54,655 nucleotides of DNA from Liberibacter brunswickensis (GTDB lineage: Bacteria; Pseudomonadota; Alphaproteobacteria; Rhizobiales; Rhizobiaceae), in contig NZ_JAAEJX010000011.1 of the NCBI RefSeq assembly GCF_036858155.1, positions 1 to 54,655 on the forward strand, given 5' to 3'. The notes beneath the pieces were generated by a model that saw only the letters and a program-made list of their open reading frames with translations, was not told the DNA's origin and ran no database searches. The translations under genes were made by a program, and so were the position numbers. How positions within the stretch are numbered: the first letter of the stretch is position 1; each line of letters opens with the position of its first letter. This document shows positions 19,999 to 29,257 of this stretch, piece by piece.

Positions 19999-20169
19999 AT
20001 GAAACATATTTCTACTTTAGGATTATTATTTGTTTTTCTTGGCTTTAGTGGCAAACGTAAACTTAATTGCCGCCATGGGTATGGGGAACATGGGTATTGT
20101 AAAAATTTTCATGTCAATGGCTATTGCAAACGCAACGGAATTTGTGTCAAAGGCTATCATAAATGCTAG
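19999..20169 (+). CDS. Small secreted cationic cysteine-rich peptide, novel
   Basis: A 56-codon frame that I do not recognise as a known family. Residues 1-17 (MKHISTLGLLFVFLGFS) look like a Sec signal peptide. The predicted mature part of about 39 residues has five cysteines (24, 34, 43, 49, 56), a repeated GYC/GYH-K pattern (HGYCK, NGYCK, KGYHK), nine Lys/Arg against one Glu, and four His. This looks like a disulfide-rich defensin- or knottin-type peptide, although five is an odd cysteine count. The start is supported by an AGG box five bases upstream and by being exactly 25 nt from the inverted repeat, as in locus 2. Synonymous third positions are AT-rich as in neighbouring genes. An overlapping frame from a TTG at 20030 has more G/C in third positions and no ribosome site, so I judge it a shadow. 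Confidence 0.6.
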   Translation: MKHISTLGLLFVFLGFSGKRKLNCRHGYGEHGYCKNFHVNGYCKRNGICVKGYHKC

Positions 20170-20333
20170 CCCAGAAGATATTAAGAATTTTTTTGTTTTG
20201 TGTTATAAGGGAAAAACTAATTGTCAAATTAAAAATACGATAATTACTTATAACCTTTATTTCTTATTAAATATTACTACAGAGAGCAAGGAACCTATAA
20301 TAAAAAATACTAAACTTTTAGCGTTAGAAATAG

Positions 20334-20754
20334 CTAAAAAATATTTGAAATTATCAATTTTTTACACTTTTTGTTCTTTTGAATTGTTTTATCAACAAAC
20401 ATGTAACCTAAAATACAAGACATGATTTCTTGGGTAAAAGAAGAAAAATATGTCATAAGATCTACAGATATAGTCTTCGTGGCTATAAGATAAATCGCCA
20501 ATAACGGATAAAACATAATCCAATAAAAAAATTGTAAGTAGTCTCATTAAATTAATCAGACCATCTATCAATTCAACATGTTTCTTCTTTTTTTCGTATT
20601 TTGCATGAACTATTTTTAGGTTTATCTGATTTTAGTTCTTCATCTTTGCTAAATCTATCTGAGCTTTTCTATCCATTTTGGATAATTTAATCTGTGTCTT
20701 GCTATATTCTAAAGAATGTTTCTGCGTAACTTTCGAATCACCTGAATATTTCAT
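20334..20754 (-). pseudogene. Holin-like prophage gene remnant (locus 1), frameshifted
   Basis: The minus strand encodes, in pieces, a relative of the holin-like protein at the window end. The N-terminal piece (MKYSGDSKVTQKHSLEYSK..., to about 20640) aligns without gaps to locus 2 over a 19-residue Lys-rich segment. A middle piece in another frame reads HVELIDGLINLMRLLTIF (about 20530-20600) against WIDGVNALIRPFTTVF. A third frame reads MFYPLLAIYLIATKT... down to KNKK, matching the second membrane and basic tail region. Stops and at least two frameshifts break it, so no complete holin can be made. Confidence 0.65.
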
Positions 20755-21081
20755 GGAACTTCTTGAGATTACGCCAATAGGGAAAGATACTTTTTTTGTT
20801 AATAGAGAAAAAGCCATAATTAATACCCATCAATTCAGTATGTGGTTTCAATCAAAAGCACGAAAAGCTGGAATTAATAAATCTGCTCATGGAGTTCGTA
20901 AACCTCTGCTACCTTACTATCCCGATGGTGGAACCACTACTTATCTTATGACTGTATTTTGGTGGAAAAATCAGTAGTACAAGCTGCAAGATAAAATCAT
21001 GGAGCTAATAGAATGCGTTTAGTAATCAATGCTTCTAAGGTGATTTCTTCTTCAATTAATCACGAACCCAATAAAAAAAAG
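20753..21081 (+). pseudogene. Phage integrase (tyrosine recombinase) C-terminal remnant
   Basis: The frame from 20753 reads MELLEITPIGKDTFFVN, then FSMWFQSKARKAGINKSAHGVRK, matching the catalytic domain of phage integrases including the HGxRK box with the second catalytic Arg. A frameshift in the A-run at 20966-20970 moves the continuation to another frame. It reads EKSVVQAAR, then TAA (20992-20994), then NHGANRMRL. Family members have the nucleophilic Tyr where the TAA now stands. The N-terminal half is missing. It abuts the holin relic head to head, overlapping by two bases at a CATG. Confidence 0.7.
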
Positions 21082-21138
21082 GCACGGACAATAAGGGAAA
21101 AATACTATAATATCAAGGACTTAACGTTAATTTATGGA

Positions 21139-21771
21139 TTAAATATAATAATCTTTTCGAATAACTTGTTTTGAAATAACAGTTGCATCTAAATCTAAAT
21201 TATAAACAAAGGCTTCTCCAGTATCTATAGTTATTTTAGGAATATTTTCTAAATTTATTTTTTCCAAAACCATGATCAAAGAACGCAAAGAATTACCATG
21301 AGCTGTTACAAGAACAGACTTATTCTGAAGGACAAGCGGCAATATAGATTGAATATAATAAGGTATAACACGAGCAACTGTATCTCTAAGACTTTCCCCC
21401 CCTGGTGGAGCTATATTATAAGAACGACGCCATAAGTATACTTGATCTTTCCCCCATTTTTTACAAGCATCATCTTTATTCATACCAGAAATATGTCCAT
21501 AATCTCGTTCATTAAGCGCATCATCATAAATAGGAATAATATACTGCTGATTGATTTCTCGTAAAATTATCTTACAAGTATCTTGTGCTCGTTTTAAAGA
21601 AGAACTAAAAGCAGCATCAAAAACAATACATCGTTCAATGAATTTTTTACCAATATCAATAGCTTCAGTTAATCCAATAGAAGTTAATGGAGGATTACGC
21701 AACCCAGTGAATAGATTCTTTATATTCCATTCACTTTGACCATGTCGTACCAAAACAAGTCTTCTACTCAT
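21139..21771 (-). CDS. gpmA: 2,3-bisphosphoglycerate-dependent phosphoglycerate mutase
   Basis: Interconverts 3- and 2-phosphoglycerate in glycolysis. The 210-residue protein has the phosphohistidine motif LVRHGQSEWN, the Glu in LNERDYGHISG, and the second His in VTAHGNSLRSL. It overlaps dapB by eight nucleotides on the same strand, giving a dapB-gpmA operon as in rhizobia. Glucokinase lies just upstream, so three metabolic genes run together. Confidence 0.97.
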   Translation of the reverse strand: MSRRLVLVRHGQSEWNIKNLFTGLRNPPLTSIGLTEAIDIGKKFIERCIVFDAAFSSSLKRAQDTCKIILREINQQYIIPIYDDALNERDYGHISGMNKDDACKKWGKDQVYLWRRSYNIAPPGGESLRDTVARVIPYYIQSILPLVLQNKSVLVTAHGNSLRSLIMVLEKINLENIPKITIDTGEAFVYNLDLDATVISKQVIRKDYYI

Positions 21772-22597
21772 TTACTTTGTCCTTAGAAACATTCTGTAAG
21801 ACATCACGCATGGAATATAAACCAGAACTTTTAGATTTTGCCCATAATGCAGCAGTCAAAGATCCTCTAGCAAAAATACAACGGTCATATGCACTATGGG
21901 ATAAAATAATAGATTCACCTTCACCCGCTATAACAACAGAATGCTCTCCAACTATAGACCCAGCACGCAATGAAGAAACACCAATTGATCCTTTTTTACG
22001 AACCTGCTGTTTTTGATTACGATCTAAGATAATGTGATCCTTAAGATTAACCTTACGACCATCTGCTATTGCTTCTCCAAGTAATAATGCAGTTCCTGAA
22101 GGAGCATCTAATTTATGCCGATGATGCTTTTCTAAAATTTCAAAATCCCAATCCTTTTCCGGAAAATATTCTGCAGCAATTTCAACTAAAAATCTTAAAA
22201 AATTTATTCCTAAACTCATATTTCCTGATTTTACAATCCTTACGTTATTTGCAAAAGACGCAATAATCTCATTTTCTTTAATAGAAAAACCTGTAGTTCC
22301 AATAACATGCACAAGATTATGCTTAGATGAAAAATGTAAAGACTGCAACGTCAATGCAGGAGAAGAAAAATCAATTATTCCATCTACATCATGAGCAGAT
22401 TCCAAATTATCAGAAAACATTACTCCCATAGGAGATATACCTACAACATTTCCTACATCTTTTCCTATAAGAGGAGATCCAGACCGCACTATAACAGAAT
22501 TTAATATAATAGAAGGATGATCATGGATTTCTTTAATTAAATATTTACCCATACGTCCTCCACCTAAAACACTTACCTTCATTGGCGATTTCAACAT
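21764..22597 (-). CDS. dapB: 4-hydroxy-tetrahydrodipicolinate reductase
   Basis: NAD(P)H-dependent second step of the diaminopimelate/lysine branch. It has the nucleotide-binding loop GGGRMGKYL, the catalytic EKHHRHKLDAPSGTA block, and the tetramer domain. I place the start at the ATG at 22597 (MLKSPMKVSVLG), which has GGGAGGG about seven bases upstream; the ATG two codons earlier is too close to that site. The product is 277 residues. It is translationally coupled to gpmA. Confidence 0.96.
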   Translation of the reverse strand: MLKSPMKVSVLGGGRMGKYLIKEIHDHPSIILNSVIVRSGSPLIGKDVGNVVGISPMGVMFSDNLESAHDVDGIIDFSSPALTLQSLHFSSKHNLVHVIGTTGFSIKENEIIASFANNVRIVKSGNMSLGINFLRFLVEIAAEYFPEKDWDFEILEKHHRHKLDAPSGTALLLGEAIADGRKVNLKDHIILDRNQKQQVRKKGSIGVSSLRAGSIVGEHSVVIAGEGESIILSHSAYDRCIFARGSLTAALWAKSKSSGLYSMRDVLQNVSKDKVNE

Positions 22598-22651
22598 ATT
22601 CATCCCTCCCGAAAAACATATAAGTATTTTAGTAGATTATTTTATCAATCA

Positions 22652-23698
22652 CTATTTAATCCACCTGCGCCTCACTCTTTCATCGACGATAAAATTAAAG
22701 CGATCTGCCATTTTTATATAAGAAACCATACCTAAAATTGCAATATAAGGATTAGTTATAACATATGTAGGTATTTTATACATGAGCTCTTTATGAGGAG
22801 ATTTATCTTCAAAAGCATTTCGAAAACGAGAATTACACAATAAATCTATAATTCTACAGGGAATACCACCAGAAATATATACTCCACCTCTTGCCATAAA
22901 AATCAAAGCAAGATCACCTGCAACACGCCCAAGATAATCACAAAAAAGATTAATTGCTTCTAAAGCAATAGGATTTTCACCTTGAGCAATAATATCTTTT
23001 GAAGATAATACTGTTTTATTTTCAAAACCATTAGCCATACAAATAGCTTGATAAATATTTAGAAGACCTTTTCCAGAAAGTAATTTTTCGGCAGATAATC
23101 TTCCCTCAGCACGATCTTTCAAATAAGGGAAAATTTCATAATCACGTTTTGAGCTAGGACCTATATTCATATGTCCTCCTTCACAAGAAATTGGAATCCA
23201 AGAATCTTTTGATCGTATCACACTTGAAACACCCAACCCTGTTCCAGGACCAACAATCAACCGAGATGAAGATGGATAACTAGTATCTCTTTCTATAACA
23301 CGTCCAATAGGAACATAATCAGAAGGAGATAAATAACAAATTGCAAGAGCTTGTGCTTCAAAATCATTAATCAGCAATACATCTTCAAACTGCATATGTG
23401 AAATTAATTCTTCTGGATTAATATCCCACTGATAATTTGTAAGCTTAAAACTTTTTTGATCACCAATTGAGGCAGCAATAGCCAGAAAAGCAGAACGTAT
23501 TCTTATGGAAATTTTACTGTAAACTACATCTCGTATCGCATGTTCTAAATTATCGTAATCATCAATTTTTACTGTACAATAAAATTCGATATCAGATTCC
23601 ATATTACGCAATATTGCAAAACGAACATTAGTTCCTCCTATATCTACTACGAGAACAGGAAAGGAAATAGGAAAATTTTTACTTGATATATTATTCAT
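22652..23698 (-). CDS. glk: Glucokinase
   Basis: Phosphorylates glucose to glucose-6-phosphate with ATP. It has the N-terminal phosphate loop VVDIGGTNVRFAIL, the sugar-site segment LLINDFEAQA with the catalytic Asp, and GPGTGLGVS. The first ATG is at 23698 (MNNISSKNFPIS); a TTG four codons earlier is possible but less likely, and neither has a clear ribosome-binding site. The product is 348 residues. It is followed by dapB-gpmA with a 54-nt gap. Confidence 0.93.
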   Translation of the reverse strand: MNNISSKNFPISFPVLVVDIGGTNVRFAILRNMESDIEFYCTVKIDDYDNLEHAIRDVVYSKISIRIRSAFLAIAASIGDQKSFKLTNYQWDINPEELISHMQFEDVLLINDFEAQALAICYLSPSDYVPIGRVIERDTSYPSSSRLIVGPGTGLGVSSVIRSKDSWIPISCEGGHMNIGPSSKRDYEIFPYLKDRAEGRLSAEKLLSGKGLLNIYQAICMANGFENKTVLSSKDIIAQGENPIALEAINLFCDYLGRVAGDLALIFMARGGVYISGGIPCRIIDLLCNSRFRNAFEDKSPHKELMYKIPTYVITNPYIAILGMVSYIKMADRFNFIVDERVRRRWIK

Positions 23699-24287
23699 AT
23701 AAAATAACAATCTGGAAGAGTATTACTAATTCTAAACTTTTTCTCTAAGTTTAATTTTTTATGAAATAAATACATATATAAAATTTACCCTTCTCAATCA
23801 TTATATGACCATTAAATGTCAAGGAACCTATTTTCCTCAATATTATATCAATAAAAAATTTTTATAAATTAAATTATACTATAATTTATATGTATAAAAA
23901 AAATTTATAAAAATAAAAATTTGTCACGCTTATAATTTAAGTAAAAAATGATAAAACTATCGAAGTATCATATAAATCCATATTAGGTACTGAATTATTT
24001 ATATTATAATTTTTATACAAATTAAAATATAAAGAAATATATTACTTGATAATCAAAAAACGATAATAAATATTTAAAAACAACATATACCTCCATCTTT
24101 AAAAAAATATATTCCTTTGAATAAATTTTATTTTTATATAAGATAAATTAAGATCAATCCACTCAATTCTTAGAATAGAACTATGAAAAATTAAGGAATA
24201 TACTTCTATTAATACAAGAAAAAAATCTAATAAAGTACTTTCTATAATCTTCCTATATTTACTTAATTATCAAAATTAGAATATAAT
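23699..24287. other. AT-rich intergenic region between the SCO1 gene and glk
   Basis: About 590 nt with extreme A+T and frequent stops in all frames. It contains the glk promoter (minus strand) and the end of the SCO transcript. No repeat, RNA gene or gene remnant was recognised. Confidence 0.5.
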
Positions 24288-24893
24288 TTATTTTAATGCA
24301 TTACCCTGTTCAATTAATCTATTAACCTTTTTAATGGAAGAATCAAAATCTTCTTTGTAAGGAATAACGCCGACAATATTTCCAAAAGTATTAAACAACA
24401 AGAGAGCCGTTGTATGATCAACAAAATATTTTTTTTCTATATCCGGTTTCTCTACTATAACATTATTAACATAAATACGAAAACTCTTTGCTACACTCAT
24501 TACATTAACAGGATCCCCTGATATTCCAACGATACGATCAGAAAATCTCTTTACAAAATTTTTCATAACTTCTGGAGTATCTCTTTTAGGATCAACAGTA
24601 ATAAAATATGCATTTAACAATGTTCCAGTTGGATCAACTTGTTTTAGTAAACGATCTAATTTAGAAATATTATTAGGACAAACTTCGGAACAATGGGTAA
24701 ATCCAAAAAAAACAATCGATGGTTTTTTATATAAAGAATTAACAGAAAAATCTTTTCCATCTTGTGTTACCAAATGAACATCACTGCTGAATTTTTTATT
24801 ATTATCAACAAATGTTGAACTAATAGACACATAGATGATAGCTCCTAATACCGCAAGAACTATAGTCCCTAAAATTATCGCCAAAGCCTTCAT
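24288..24893 (-). CDS. SCO1/SenC family copper chaperone for cytochrome oxidase
   Basis: Membrane-tethered thioredoxin-fold protein that helps build the CuA centre of cytochrome c oxidase. The 201-residue protein has an N-terminal membrane anchor (about 4-27), the copper/redox motif HCSEVCP, and the distal ligand His in VDHTTALLLF. A strong Shine-Dalgarno sequence (GGAGG) precedes the ATG. It stands alone; no cytochrome oxidase genes are in the window. Confidence 0.94.
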   Translation of the reverse strand: MKALAIILGTIVLAVLGAIIYVSISSTFVDNNKKFSSDVHLVTQDGKDFSVNSLYKKPSIVFFGFTHCSEVCPNNISKLDRLLKQVDPTGTLLNAYFITVDPKRDTPEVMKNFVKRFSDRIVGISGDPVNVMSVAKSFRIYVNNVIVEKPDIEKKYFVDHTTALLLFNTFGNIVGVIPYKEDFDSSIKKVNRLIEQGNALK

Positions 24894-25190
24894 ATACTAT
24901 TGTCCTCCTTTGAGCATTTAAATACTAACTATGAATCTTATTTGCCGATAAAAGTATTCAAATTAATATCAAGATATATTCTAAATTAGAATAAAGTTTT
25001 TACAAATTTCAAATGCAATATATATATTCCTTTAAAATAGCTCAAATAAATAATTTGATCAATAATCAGACGACCATAAAAGTAATATACATCTAATGAA
25101 AGAAAGAAAACTCGTACTAAAATAATAATATTACTTTAGATAATTACCAAAAATACATTTCAATTATCAGAGGGTATCATGATTTTTATT

Positions 25191-26087
25191 TTAAAATTTC
25201 CAATCTTGAGATTTAAGAACAATAAAATCTCTAAAAGCTTTTAACTTTTCAGTATTTTTTAATGCTTCAGGATAACAAAAATAAACAACAAACGATGGAG
25301 CACTAACATCTTTCATCACTCTTATTAAATTTTTATTATCTTTGACAAGATAATCTGGCAAAAGAGCTATCCCAGATCCTAACATACAATATTGCATAAT
25401 AGAAATATAACTGTTAATTTGCAAATAAGAAATCCTATGCTCACCAAGAGGACGACCAACTGTAGCTAACCAGTTAAAATCCTCCATACATTTAGGAATC
25501 AAATCACCAAAAGTAATTAAATTATGTTTATCTAAATCTTGAATAGATAATGGCTCGCCTCGATTCTTAATATAATTAGAAGAAGCATAAGCATGCATAT
25601 TAATCGTAACTAATTTACGCTGTATTAAAGAAGGTTGACTTGGTTTTCGAAGGCGAATAGCACAATCAGCATAGTCCATACTAATATCTATATCTTTATT
25701 ATCCAGAATAAATTGAACTTGAATGTCAGGATATAGCAATAGAAATTCTTTCAAACTACCATGTAATAGATTTTGTCCTAAATCTATCGTTGTTGCAATC
25801 CGCAATTTTCCAGATGGTTTTTCAGATAATTGCTGCAACTCAATTTGTGCATTTTCTAACTTACCATAAACCTCAGATGTAACGTGATGTAGTTTACTGC
25901 CCTGTTCTGTTAATGTAAGACCACGTGCATGACGATAAAAAAGCTTAACCCCTATTTCTGCTTCAAGCCCACTTATATACCTACTAATAGATGACTGAGA
26001 AATATTTAGCTGTTCTGCCGCATGTGTAAAAGAAGAATATTTAGCAACCAAATAAAAAACACGCAATTTATCCCAATCTAAAGACAT
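25191..26087 (-). CDS. lsrB: LysR-family transcriptional regulator, LsrB-like
   Basis: The 298-residue protein has an N-terminal winged helix (MSLDWDKLRVFYLVAKYSSF..., helix-turn-helix with AAEQLNISQSSISRYI) and a periplasmic-binding-type effector domain. Its place 53 nt after trxB on the same strand matches rhizobial LsrB, a regulator of redox and lipopolysaccharide genes needed in host association. The role is inferred from family and synteny; the sensing cysteines were not checked. Confidence 0.8.
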   Translation of the reverse strand: MSLDWDKLRVFYLVAKYSSFTHAAEQLNISQSSISRYISGLEAEIGVKLFYRHARGLTLTEQGSKLHHVTSEVYGKLENAQIELQQLSEKPSGKLRIATTIDLGQNLLHGSLKEFLLLYPDIQVQFILDNKDIDISMDYADCAIRLRKPSQPSLIQRKLVTINMHAYASSNYIKNRGEPLSIQDLDKHNLITFGDLIPKCMEDFNWLATVGRPLGEHRISYLQINSYISIMQYCMLGSGIALLPDYLVKDNKNLIRVMKDVSAPSFVVYFCYPEALKNTEKLKAFRDFIVLKSQDWKF

Positions 26088-26139
26088 AATCTACCGTTTT
26101 TAACACCTATATTATAATAAATTTAAGCAATATTAAGAT

Positions 26140-27090
26140 TCAATGAATAGAAAGGTATTTCTCCGCTTCCAAGGCTGCCATACATCCCATAGAAGCAGCA
26201 GTAATTGCTTGTCTATAATGTTCATCTGCAACATCACCGGCTGCAAAAATTCCAGGAACACTGGTAATAGTTGAATTAGGCATAGTCCATATATAATTTG
26301 TATTAGTCATCTTCAATTGATGACGGAAAATCTTAGTGTTAGGCTCATATCCAATAGCGACAAAAACCCCATCTATTCTCCTTTCCAAAAACTTATCATC
26401 CTTCTTATTATATAAACGAACTCCCGAAACAGATGGAAATAGTGGAGATTCTGGAATATCCCCAATAATTTCAACAACTTCAGTATCAAATAAAAAATCA
26501 ATATTAGGCTGTAAAAACAACTTTTCTTGAATAATTTTTTCCGATCGCAAAGATGAACGACGGTGCACTATTGTTACCTTGCGAACAATTTTAGAAAGAT
26601 GGAGAGCCTCTTCAGCAGCTGTATTCCCTCCTCCTATAACAATAACATCCTTACCCTTATAAAAAAAACCATCACAAGTAGCACATGACGATACACCAAA
26701 GCCTTGAAATTTTTTTTCACTTTCTAACCCAAGCCATTTAACTTTAGATCCTGTTGCTATAACAACAGTATCAGCACGCCAAATATCAGATGATTTAGTT
26801 GCTATAATAAAAGGACGTTTATCTAGATCTAATGATACAACCAAATCTTTTACAATATTTGTCCCAAAGCTTTCTGCTTGAAGGCGCATTTGTTCCATCA
26901 GCCAATCTCCTCGGACAGGAGATGCAAATCCCGGATAATTTTCAACGCTTTCAGATATCAATAATTGTCCACCAAAATCCAATCCAGCTATAATCGTTGG
27001 TTCCAACATAGCACGAGCAGCATATATAGCTGCAGTATATCCAGCTGGACCAGAACCAATAATTAATATTTTAGAAACATGCGAAGCCAT
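26140..27090 (-). CDS. trxB: Thioredoxin-disulfide reductase
   Basis: NADPH-dependent flavoenzyme that reduces thioredoxin in the cytoplasm. The 316-residue protein has the FAD motif IIGSGPAGYTAAIYAARA, the redox pair SSCATCDG, the NADPH motif VIGGGNTAAEEA, and the C-terminal FAD block GIFAAGDVADEHYRQAI. All are intact. It is followed by the LsrB-like gene, which suggests a shared redox-stress function. Confidence 0.97.
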   Translation of the reverse strand: MASHVSKILIIGSGPAGYTAAIYAARAMLEPTIIAGLDFGGQLLISESVENYPGFASPVRGDWLMEQMRLQAESFGTNIVKDLVVSLDLDKRPFIIATKSSDIWRADTVVIATGSKVKWLGLESEKKFQGFGVSSCATCDGFFYKGKDVIVIGGGNTAAEEALHLSKIVRKVTIVHRRSSLRSEKIIQEKLFLQPNIDFLFDTEVVEIIGDIPESPLFPSVSGVRLYNKKDDKFLERRIDGVFVAIGYEPNTKIFRHQLKMTNTNYIWTMPNSTITSVPGIFAAGDVADEHYRQAITAASMGCMAALEAEKYLSIH

Positions 27091-27368
27091 AGAATTAAAA
27101 TCCCTGCATCATAAAAATAATATTCAACAACCAATTATATATAATTATTAATACAAAACAAAAAAATATCATATTGATATGATACCATTAAATACTTTAT
27201 ATAAAAAAAATATTTGGAATAATAACAGTCATTATAGTATAAAATATCATAATATAACCACAAAACGTAATTTAAATACAAAAGGAAAATATCTTCTAAT
27301 CATTTACCATAAATAAAATTTTTATACTTCTCATTTTCTATTTAATATATAAAAAAATACTTTTTGTC

Positions 27369-29201
27369 TTACCACAGATCGGAACTAGGCAATGGAATAT
27401 TACCTTGAGTTTTCTTATTATCTACTTGTCGATAATCTAATTCTTCATAACTTCCTTTGTTATCCAAAGGAAAACTAGATTTTTTATATAATTGGGGATT
27501 TTCATCTTTTATAATAATCGATTCTAATCTTGATTCATCTTTGTTGTTTTTATCTGAAACCTGTAAAATGGATTGAATATCATTAGTAGCATTATCCAAT
27601 ATATTGCGACTTTCATTATTAGTTTTTGCTTTATCTATCGTAAGAAGATCTACTGGCTTTTCTTGTGAATCTAAAAGTTCTGTCTGTTTAGGGAATGATG
27701 GTTTCTTTCCCGAAAACCTATCATAAACTTCATGAACTTGATCAAAAGAAGCATTATTCTCTTTATCTAAGACATCGTTAGTGAAAACCTTCAAAGGATT
27801 CTTACTAGCATTAATAATACGTGGACCACCGCTAGCAAAATCTATCTCTCGATTTAATTGGAAAAACCAATATATACCAAATCCTACTACGATAAAAATG
27901 TATCCTATCAACCAGAATAGTCTACTATGTGTTGAATCTTTTTTTACATTATCATAAATATTATTAGAACTAGATGGACGACTACATTGAAAATCATCTA
28001 CAGAAGTATTTAAAGAAGAAAAAATATTTTCCTGATGAAATTCATTTTCTAAAACATTATCTTTCTTAACAGAAAATTCCTGCTCTATAACCCTAGAATC
28101 ATCAGAAAATTCTTTATTATCGCGTTCTTCAAAAGATAAAGCTGCAATATCTTGTTCAAGAGAACAATTCAAGTTTTCAATTGAGATTTTTTCTTCCGAA
28201 AAAGGCATAATAAAATTATCTAATTCCTCAGGAAAATTTTCAAACTTAACAATTTTGGTAATATCAAAATCCAAATCTTGATCTTTTTCTATACTAGAAG
28301 AAGATTTTTTCTGATTTACGAGATCATCTAACAATAAATCAGGATTTGAAATTTCATCAGAATGGCTAACAGATAACAATTCTTTTTCTATATCTTCAAA
28401 ATCCAAAACAATATTATCTTCAATAGCAGAAGCAGGTTCCAAGTTTTTTTTTGAAGTTCCCTTTAAAGATAAATCACTATCATCTACTTGCAATTTTTCT
28501 GTATGTTGAATATTCGAAGATGAAACATTTTTTTCTGATTTCAAAGGATTATCATGAATACAATCCAGAAAAATATTTTTTTCTTCTGGAGGGTAAGACT
28601 TAATTTCTCCAATTTTTTTTACAGTAATAGAAGAATCAATACTACTCTTGTTTTTTAATTGATCATTTAAAATTTTTTCTTTTTCATCTAGATTTATAGG
28701 ATTGATTTTATGTTTTTCATCAAGATCCTCATCTAAACCATGAATAATTTCTGAATTAAGATCTAGATCATTTATATCGGATTCAGGATGCAAAACTTCA
28801 TCAATATCCGCAGCATTCTTTGAAATAAATTTATAAGCACACGATTTATTTTCTAAATTATAATTTAATGACTTCTCAGATAAATTAGAACTTAAGATAG
28901 GCATATTTAAAGAATTATATGTAACATCAGATTTAGGATAAAGATGACTATCATTAGATAAAGATTGATTAACAGAAGAATTCTGGAACACACTTGTATT
29001 GTTATTATAAGACTCAAGTTTTCCTTTATCTATATTACGAAGAGAAAGTATTAATTCTCGTTCTAGCCCATCAAAAAAAACTTTATCCTTCAAAAAAACA
29101 TCTGCTAATTGTTGTGAACACTTTTCAATAACAGGAGGAGAAAACTGTCCCATTTGAATAAAATCAGATTTTTTATGAGGTAATTCTTTGTTATTTTTCA
29201 T
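27369..29201 (-). CDS. Large acidic membrane protein at the SPOR-protein position, SPOR domain not seen
   Basis: A 610-residue protein, acidic and rich in Ser, Asp, Asn, Glu and Lys, with low-complexity N-terminal 420 residues. One membrane span (about 426-447, LFWLIGYIFIVVGFGIYWFF) separates it from a shorter tail that would be periplasmic. In rhizobia the gene after dgt-argS encodes a protein of this layout ending in a peptidoglycan-binding SPOR domain. Here the tail stops at PSSDLW and I see no SPOR fold. The following 270 nt carry no remnant, and the nagZ and scpAB genes that usually follow are absent. It may act in cell-envelope or division processes, but function is not established. Confidence 0.7.
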   Translation of the reverse strand: MKNNKELPHKKSDFIQMGQFSPPVIEKCSQQLADVFLKDKVFFDGLERELILSLRNIDKGKLESYNNNTSVFQNSSVNQSLSNDSHLYPKSDVTYNSLNMPILSSNLSEKSLNYNLENKSCAYKFISKNAADIDEVLHPESDINDLDLNSEIIHGLDEDLDEKHKINPINLDEKEKILNDQLKNKSSIDSSITVKKIGEIKSYPPEEKNIFLDCIHDNPLKSEKNVSSSNIQHTEKLQVDDSDLSLKGTSKKNLEPASAIEDNIVLDFEDIEKELLSVSHSDEISNPDLLLDDLVNQKKSSSSIEKDQDLDFDITKIVKFENFPEELDNFIMPFSEEKISIENLNCSLEQDIAALSFEERDNKEFSDDSRVIEQEFSVKKDNVLENEFHQENIFSSLNTSVDDFQCSRPSSSNNIYDNVKKDSTHSRLFWLIGYIFIVVGFGIYWFFQLNREIDFASGGPRIINASKNPLKVFTNDVLDKENNASFDQVHEVYDRFSGKKPSFPKQTELLDSQEKPVDLLTIDKAKTNNESRNILDNATNDIQSILQVSDKNNKDESRLESIIIKDENPQLYKKSSFPLDNKGSYEELDYRQVDNKKTQGNIPLPSSDLW

Positions 29202-29257
29202 ATTTTATACCATCCAACTATGATTCTATTTCACAACGTAAGAATCATATACTACAT

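Noticed and set aside
20030..20425. A 131-codon frame from a TTG overlapping the Cys-rich peptide gene, beginning with a hydrophobic stretch that also resembles a signal peptide (ending LIAA).
   Set aside because: There is no ribosome site before the TTG, the third-position composition is atypical, many Met arise from shifted GGG/TAT codons, and its 3' end runs antisense to the holin relic. The start at 19999 has both a ribosome site and the conserved spacing to the hairpin. A fused product created by a frameshift between the two frames remains a weaker alternative.
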